A DNA stretch of 14,506 bases, from NCBI GenBank assembly GCA_027020325.1, contig JALUVT010000040.1, forward strand, positions 1-14,506. Reading direction: 5' to 3'. The stretch is from a bacterium (GTDB lineage Bacteria; Patescibacteriota; 4484-211). The notes under the pieces are model-generated. The model was not told the origin of the DNA. It saw only the letters and a program-made list of their open reading frames with translations, and did no database searches. Positions 12,623-14,506 of this stretch are shown one piece after another. The position numbers and the translations under genes are program-made. Every line of letters starts with the position of its first letter. Position 1 is the first letter of the stretch.

Positions 12623-14107
12623 ATGGCCCGCCCCCTAGAAGAATTAAGAGAAATTCGGCGACAAAAATTAGAACAATTACTTCGTCAAGGCCAGAATCCT
12701 TACCCTAGTTTTTGGGGACCATTAAAAAAAAGAATTTTGGCTGCAGAATGTCGCAAGTTGGAAGTTGAGACCGGGGAGGTTGTTGTTGCCGGCCGGCTGC
12801 GTTCTTGGCGTGAACATGGGGGATTAATTTTTGCCCATTTAGAAGATCAGAGTGGATCAATCCAACTTGTTTTTAAGCGTGATCAATGCGATTTTGCGGC
12901 TTTAAAATTTTTTGACCGCGGTGATTTTATTGGTGTTAAAGGCCCTCTTTTCTATACTAAAAAAGGAGAATTAAGTGTTTTAGTAAAAGACTTTTCTCTT
13001 TTGAGTAAATCTCTGCGCCCTCTCCCTTCTCAGTGGTATGGATTACAGGATAAAGAAATTCGTTACCGCCAACGCTATTTAGACTTGATCCTTAACCCTG
13101 AAGTCAAAAAAATTTTTCTTCTGCGCACGCAAATTATTCGCCAACTACGCTTTTTTCTTGATCAACACGGTTTTTTAGAAGTTGAGACTCCTGTTCTTCA
13201 ACCTTTATATGGCGGAGCCTCCGCCCGTCCTTTTGTTACGCATCATAATGCTTTAGACATTGATTTATATCTCCGAATTTCTGATGAACTCTATCTTAAA
13301 CGCCTTATTGTCGCCGGCTGGGAAAAAGTTTATGAAATCGGTCATAACTTTCGCAACGAAGGAATTGACCGCCAGCATAATCCCGAATTTACAATGCTGG
13401 AATTTTATTGGGCTTATAGTACCTATGAAGACCTGATGACTTTTACCGAAGAAATGATTAGTTTTGTTCTCAAAAAAATTTTGCGAAAATTAAAAATTGA
13501 ATATCAAGGTCTGACTTTAGATTTTACTCCCCCTTGGCCGCGTCTTTCCTTTTACCAGTTATTAGAGGAAAAAACGGGAATTAATCTTCATCAAATCCAA
13601 GATGAAGATCAGTTAAAGCGCGAAATTGAAAAGAAAGGGTTAAAAGTAAAAGAGGAAGGAATTGCCGGCTATGGAGCCTTGGTTGATCGCCTTTACAAAG
13701 AATATTGTCGTCCCCAAATTGTCCAACCAACCTTTTTGCTAGATTATCCGACGGCGATGTTGCCGTTAGCCAAACGAAAGGATGATAATCCCGCCCAAAT
13801 CGCTAGTTTTCAACTTTTAGCCGCGGGATTTGAAGTTATCAAGGCCTATAATGAACTTAATGATCCCTTGGATCAACGCCGTCGTTGGGAAGAAATGGAA
13901 CAATTAGCCGCCCGCGGACTAGAAGAACATGAAGTCTTGGATGAAGATTATCTCCGTGCTCTGGAATATGGTATGCCCCCTACTGCCGGCTGGGGAATGG
14001 GGATTGATCGTTTTGTTGCCCTTGTTACTAATCAGCCGCACCTAAAAGAAGTTATTCTTTTCCCGACCCTGCGTCCCGAATTCACAGCTAAAAAAGAATC
14101 CGATTGA
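12623..14107 (+). CDS. lysS: Lysyl-tRNA synthetase, class II
   Basis: The 494-residue product matches class II LysRS in length and order. An N-terminal OB-fold anticodon-binding domain (about 50-130, VAGRLRSWREHGGLIFAHLE) precedes the catalytic core: motif 1 around FLDQHGFLEVETPVLQP (178-194), motif 2 with GHNFRNEGIDRQHNPEFTML (240-259), the lysine-pocket segment KAYNELNDPLDQ, and motif 3 GWGMGIDRF (456-464) followed by LFPTLRPE. It charges tRNA-Lys in the cytosol. Start ATG is preceded by TAAAAACA and no near SD. It is the last gene of the greA operon and ends with TGA, showing TGA is a stop here. Confidence 0.98.
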   Translation: MARPLEELREIRRQKLEQLLRQGQNPYPSFWGPLKKRILAAECRKLEVETGEVVVAGRLRSWREHGGLIFAHLEDQSGSIQLVFKRDQCDFAALKFFDRGDFIGVKGPLFYTKKGELSVLVKDFSLLSKSLRPLPSQWYGLQDKEIRYRQRYLDLILNPEVKKIFLLRTQIIRQLRFFLDQHGFLEVETPVLQPLYGGASARPFVTHHNALDIDLYLRISDELYLKRLIVAGWEKVYEIGHNFRNEGIDRQHNPEFTMLEFYWAYSTYEDLMTFTEEMISFVLKKILRKLKIEYQGLTLDFTPPWPRLSFYQLLEEKTGINLHQIQDEDQLKREIEKKGLKVKEEGIAGYGALVDRLYKEYCRPQIVQPTFLLDYPTAMLPLAKRKDDNPAQIASFQLLAAGFEVIKAYNELNDPLDQRRRWEEMEQLAARGLEEHEVLDEDYLRALEYGMPPTAGWGMGIDRFVALVTNQPHLKEVILFPTLRPEFTAKKESD

Positions 14108-14506
14108 CGACCAGTTTTTTTAAGGCAAGCGCTGAGAAAAATTTATTTTTTTGTTCTATCCGGGGAAACAATTGTTTTTATAATGGTTGCGATTTTTTTA
14201 TTCTCTCCTATAAAAACCATGTTTTTTAGAAAACTTTTTTCCAAACGGGGTTTAGAAACTGAAAATCTGCGCCGTCTTTTTTCTTTCCTTCTTCTTTTTC
14301 CTTCTCCCTTTTGCCCTATTTCAATTAAAATAGCTGTATAGCTCCGGTAAAACAAATTTTCCTATTTTAAGGTTTAGATTTAATATTTAAATTTTTGGGG
14401 GTTTATCGCGTAAGTTGGACAGATTTGACATTACCGATACAGGATACAAAAAAATCAGTAAATTTGCTTTGCGGTGACTGTAAATATTTCTTTTTTTGAA
14501 AGAATT
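14108..14506. other. AT-rich region after lysS without a convincing gene
   Basis: No complete gene is convincing here. Items seen: T-runs after AT stems just behind lysS (14114-14152) that could end transcription weakly; a 12-bp perfect palindrome AAACAATTGTTT (14166-14177) next to TATAAT (14179-14184); AAAAAC-CAT-GTTTTT (14212-14226), a small AT hairpin; an unbroken 38-base pyrimidine run on the plus strand (14275-14312); and TTGACA at 14425-14430 with no good -10. A frame opening with GTG at 14474 (MTVNISFFERI) runs off the end and could be the start of the next gene, but 11 codons cannot decide this. Confidence 0.5.

Noticed and set aside
14219-14341. A 40-codon plus-strand frame (starting MFFRKLF) with a weak promoter TTGCGA-16-TATAAA just before the ATG
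   Set aside because: Half of it is a translation of the pyrimidine run, it has no SD and no recognisable domain, and the promoter match is poor. It would only become credible if conserved in relatives.
14143-14355. A 70-codon minus-strand frame after lysS
   Set aside because: It starts with TTG, and its Arg/Lys-rich middle is just the reverse of the pyrimidine run. No SD and no family resemblance.
14425-14450. TTGACA-14-TACAAA as a promoter for a gene beyond the right edge
   Set aside because: The spacer is three bases too short and the -10 is weak; no gene start can be confirmed inside the window.
1-14506. tRNA, rRNA, CRISPR array, insertion sequence, phage or defence genes
   Set aside because: I looked in all gaps (8005-8262, 10779-11080, 14108-14506) and at all large frames; no cloverleaf with a T-loop, no spaced direct repeats, no transposase or integrase motifs were seen.

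Overview
The window is a bacterial chromosomal segment. It carries the middle and end of the spc ribosomal-protein operon, then a short accessory stretch, then a greA-type transcription-factor/lysS operon. It most likely comes from a Candidate Phyla Radiation (Patescibacteria) genome. The best evidence is the gene order rpsE-rplO-secY with no rpmD (L30) between S5 and L15; L30 loss is a known trait of that radiation, though not exclusive to it. Tight packing, many starts without a Shine-Dalgarno (SD) sequence and an early end of the spc operon after map fit this. TGA is a normal stop here (end of rplX and of lysS), so the TGA=Gly code of Gracilibacteria/Absconditabacteria is excluded. I cannot resolve the phylum (Microgenomates and Parcubacteria-like groups are both possible).

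Region 1 (1-6718, + strand): end of rpmC (L29), then rpsQ, rplN, rplX, rplE, rpsN (zinc type), rpsH, rplF, rplR, rpsE, rplO, secY, adk and map. Gaps are -20 to +17 nt, so this is one transcription unit whose promoter lies upstream of the window. A possible internal extended -10 promoter sits at the end of rplO in front of secY. The usual followers of map (infA, rpmJ, rpsM, rpsK, rpsD, rpoA, rplQ) are absent.

Region 2 (6739-10778): a minus-strand gene for a membrane-anchored protein with TIM-barrel-glycosidase-like features converges on map. A divergent 222-298-nt region separates it from a KefB-like CPA2 cation/proton antiporter with a C-terminal NAD-binding TrkA-N domain. Next comes a protein with two FHA phosphopeptide-binding domains. 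It is driven by a near-consensus promoter placed so close to its ATG that the mRNA should be leaderless.

Region 3 (10779-14107): a 302-nt regulatory region holds an AT-rich long hairpin and a perfect consensus sigma70 promoter (TTGACA-17-TATAAT). It is followed by a roughly 115-nt leader with an inverted repeat at the transcription start, a possible SD-sequestering helix, and a 9-codon micro-ORF that has the strongest SD in the area and overlaps the start of greA. The operon then reads greA, a second Gre-factor paralogue with a changed catalytic tip, a LOG-like Rossmann protein, and lysS. Region 4 (14108-14506) is AT-rich and has no convincing gene.

The window is mainly translation, secretion and transcription housekeeping. 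The most interesting parts are the greA leader, the Gre-factor pair, the leaderless double-FHA gene and the unplaced minus-strand enzyme-like gene. I did not find a defence system, mobile element, CRISPR array or RNA gene.
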